Origin: Acidobacteriaceae bacterium
GTDB lineage: Bacteria; Acidobacteriota; Terriglobia; Terriglobales; SbA1
Length of the DNA stretch: 7,492 nucleotides
Assembly: GCA_003156615.1 (NCBI GenBank)
Contig: PMHI01000626.1
Span: 3,792-11,283, forward strand
Direction: 5' to 3'
Positions within the stretch are counted from its first letter, which is position 1, and each line of letters starts with the position of its first letter. Positions 6,498 through 7,492 of this stretch are shown piece by piece. The translations under genes and the position numbers were made by a program. The notes beneath the pieces were generated by a model. That model was given only the letters and a program-made list of their open reading frames with translations, made no database searches and was not told the origin of the DNA.

Positions 6498-7043
6498 TTA
6501 CAGAATTACGACCAGGGCGATCTGAACGCCCGGGTGCAGCACATCGAACAGGAAATACTCTCCATCGATATAGTCGATGTAGCAGTCGTCGGTGTAGGCC
6601 CATCCCGCCGGCCAGGCATCTACGAACTGGAAGCTGTACCCTCCGTACTGAAACTGCGACTGCCCTTGCACGATCACGCCTCTGGCACTGAAATGATGGC
6701 CAGAGCCAAAGTGCGCCTTGAACTTGTCGTCAGGAATATGACCGCCCTTTCCGGCTGGGCCGGCATGCCCGGCCTGCTGTTCCGGATGTTGCTGCCCTTC
6801 CGGCTTCATCTGGTCGCGGGATTGGTCTTGATCGCGTTTCTGATCTTGTTTTTCTGGCTTGTCCTGTCTTGCGGGTTTGGCGTCGTCCTGATGCGCGGGT
6901 TTAGCCTCGTCCTGCTTGGGTTGAGGCTTGGGATCTTCCTGCCGTGCAGGTTCCTGTGGCTTCTCGTCTTGCGCGTAGAGAACGGCTGCACTTCCCAACA
7001 GCGCCGACAGTATCGCTACATTCAAAAACCTTAAAGCTCGCAT
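6498..7043 (-). CDS. Secreted protein with charged Lys/Gln/Asp/Pro-rich linker and compact C-terminal domain
   Basis: This is a 181-residue exported protein of unknown function. A signal peptide (1-24) has hydrophobic core FLNVAILSALLGSAAVL and a likely cleavage after LYA. Residues 26-100 are low complexity, almost entirely K, Q, D, E, P, R and A, with imperfect repeats such as DEAKPAHQ and DDAKPARQ. The C-terminal part (101-181) is ordered-looking, starting HIPDDKFKAHFG, then VIVQGQSQFQYGGYSFQFVD and a WPAGWAYTDDCYIDYIDGEY stretch, and ending HPGVQIALVVIL. I associate similar C-termini with acidobacterial exported hypothetical proteins, and the last part faintly resembles the RcnB-like periplasmic fold; both are recollection, not search results. 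The start ATG 7043 is set by GGAGG 6 nt upstream. An earlier ATG at 7049 has GGAGG directly adjacent, too close. A longer in-frame extension to a GTG at 7430 lacks a signal peptide and is rejected. Confidence 0.8.
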   Translation of the reverse strand: MRALRFLNVAILSALLGSAAVLYAQDEKPQEPARQEDPKPQPKQDEAKPAHQDDAKPARQDKPEKQDQKRDQDQSRDQMKPEGQQHPEQQAGHAGPAGKGGHIPDDKFKAHFGSGHHFSARGVIVQGQSQFQYGGYSFQFVDAWPAGWAYTDDCYIDYIDGEYFLFDVLHPGVQIALVVIL

Positions 7044-7049
7044 GAGCAT

Positions 7050-7054
7050 CCTCC
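7050..7054 (-). promoter_or_regulatory. Ribosome binding site deciding the secreted-protein start
   Basis: GGAGG on the minus strand is 6 nt before ATG 7041-7043 and 0 nt before ATG 7047-7049. The spacing picks the downstream ATG, which also begins directly at a normal signal peptide. Confidence 0.7.
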
Positions 7055-7204
7055 AAGGCCATCCTTGATGGCTTAACTCCTGCGATCTGCATGTTCGTTC
7101 AGCAGTCGCGGAACTACGAGTCTGAGATGCCAGAGGCGGGTAACCGAGGGAAGGGTTGAAACTGTATGGCGAAGCGGGAAGGGCTGTAGGAATTCCGCCT
7201 CCGG

Positions 7205-7234
7205 AATGGGCGAAATGCCCATTGTTTGTTTTAC
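7205..7234 (+). terminator. Stem-loop with T-rich tail, terminator-like on the plus strand
   Basis: AATGGGC (7205-7211) and GCCCATT (7217-7223) form a 7-bp stem with a GAAAT loop, followed by GTTTGTTTTA. No plus-strand gene lies upstream, so it may block antisense read-through before the promoter of the 7448 gene. A second small hairpin ATTCCG/CGGAAT (7192-7207) overlaps its left arm, so only one of the two can form at a time. Confidence 0.35.
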
Positions 7235-7259
7235 CCGCGTATTTGCCGTCAGGTATATA
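7230..7259 (+). promoter_or_regulatory. Weak promoter candidate for the gene at 7448
   Basis: TTTACC (7230-7235) and TATATA (7254-7259) are separated by 18 bp; the alternative -10 TATACT (7256-7261) gives 20 bp. Transcription would begin near 7266 and leave a leader of about 180 nt before the GTG at 7448. Confidence 0.3.
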
Positions 7260-7286
7260 CTCTTGGCGTAGGTTTACTGAGGTCTC

Positions 7287-7382
7287 CCCGGTCACGCCTC
7301 CACGGACCGGGACGGGGCGTACATTCATTCCCCTAATTCTTGCGCGCCCCGCATGCTGATTTGCCGATTCCCGCCCGGGGCG
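7287..7382 (+). promoter_or_regulatory. GC-rich inverted repeats in the presumed 5' leader of the 7448 gene
   Basis: CCCGGTC (7287-7293) pairs with GACCGGG (7305-7311) across an 11-nt loop. CGCCCCG (7345-7351) has two exact complements, CGGGGCG at 7313-7319 and at 7376-7382, so alternative pairings are possible. In GC-rich DNA this could be chance. No known riboswitch class is recognised. Confidence 0.3.
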
Positions 7383-7432
7383 GCGAGGAAAGGGCACGGG
7401 TGCATCGCGCAGAGGTTCAGCGCACTGCATCC

Positions 7433-7440
7433 GGGGGAGG
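7433..7440 (+). promoter_or_regulatory. Strong ribosome binding site for the gene at 7448
   Basis: GGGGGAGG is followed by a 7-nt spacer and GTG 7448, the main evidence that translation starts there. Confidence 0.65.
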
Positions 7441-7447
7441 TCATACG

Positions 7448-7492
7448 GTGGACTTAATTCTGGTACGTCTTCTTTTTGTTATCGTAGTTTGC
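7448..7492 (+). CDS. Start of a membrane protein gene, partial at the right edge
   Basis: Fifteen codons remain: GTG followed by a frame reading MDLILVRLLFVIVVC, an evident start of a transmembrane helix or signal anchor. GGGGGAGG at 7-nt spacing supports the start. This kind of N-terminus occurs in YacL-like PIN/TRAM-domain membrane proteins, but 15 residues cannot prove it and the product is left open. Confidence 0.55.
   Translation, partial: MDLILVRLLFVIVVC

Larger units (their letters stand above)
7044..7447. other. Divergent intergenic region with several hairpins
   Basis: About 400 bp lie between the secreted-protein gene (minus) and the gene starting at 7448 (plus). Open frames here have no ribosome binding site and composition unlike protein. 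I recognise no tRNA, 4.5S, 6S or tmRNA features. It contains four inverted repeats (7192-7207, 7205-7223, 7287-7311, 7345-7382) and one weak plus-strand promoter candidate. No minus-strand promoter for the secreted-protein gene could be picked out. Confidence 0.55.

Noticed and set aside
6534..7034. Plus-strand 166-codon frame with long hydrophobic stretches
   Set aside because: It is the antisense of the Lys/Gln/Asp/Glu-rich linker. The complement of those codons reads as Leu/Val/Phe, which mimics a membrane protein.
7044..7430. N-terminal extension of the secreted protein to a GTG at 7430 (310 residues in all)
   Set aside because: The extension has no ribosome binding site, low-complexity non-protein composition, and would bury a clean signal peptide that starts right after GGAGG.

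Overview
The window looks like a piece of an Acidobacteriota chromosome (Terriglobia-like). This is an inference from family content: a TonB-dependent receptor with an N-terminal carboxypeptidase-regulatory-like domain, a spermidine-synthase-type multipass membrane protein, and a small secreted protein with a charged linker, in GC-rich DNA. There is no rRNA, tRNA, transposase, CRISPR array or phage gene. It reads as ordinary core or accessory chromosome, and I do not see a clear new multi-gene system.

Layout from left to right. Positions 1-974 hold the N-terminal part of a minus-strand membrane protein of the fused MFS/spermidine synthase type; it starts at GTG and runs off the left edge. A divergent intergenic region (975-1312) carries a small palindrome, an 11-bp-spaced direct repeat and a cluster of AGGTCTCA-like repeats in both orientations. 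A two-gene plus-strand operon follows: a CDP-alcohol phosphatidyltransferase (1313-2077) overlapping by 4 bp a GtrA-family membrane protein (2074-2520). Next, behind a recognisable TTGACA/TATAAT promoter and a possible 14-codon leader ORF, lies an 889-residue TonB-dependent receptor (2698-5367).

Only 18 bp after the receptor, a minus-strand MDR-family NAD(P)H:quinone oxidoreductase-like gene (5386-6345) ends tail to tail with it. Upstream of that gene is an intrinsic terminator (about 6408-6471) belonging to the next minus-strand gene, a 181-residue secreted protein with a lysine/glutamine/aspartate/proline-rich linker and a compact C-terminal domain (6498-7043). The last 400 bp form a divergent intergenic region with several hairpins and a weak promoter candidate. 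It leads to a gene that begins at 7448 with a strong Shine-Dalgarno and leaves the window after 15 codons.

How they may work together: the phosphatidyltransferase and GtrA pair are translationally coupled and plausibly make or move a lipid-linked head group at the inner membrane. The receptor, the secreted protein and the spermidine-synthase-type protein are all envelope proteins, but nothing in the sequence ties them into one pathway. The oxidoreductase is a soluble redox enzyme with its own transcription unit.
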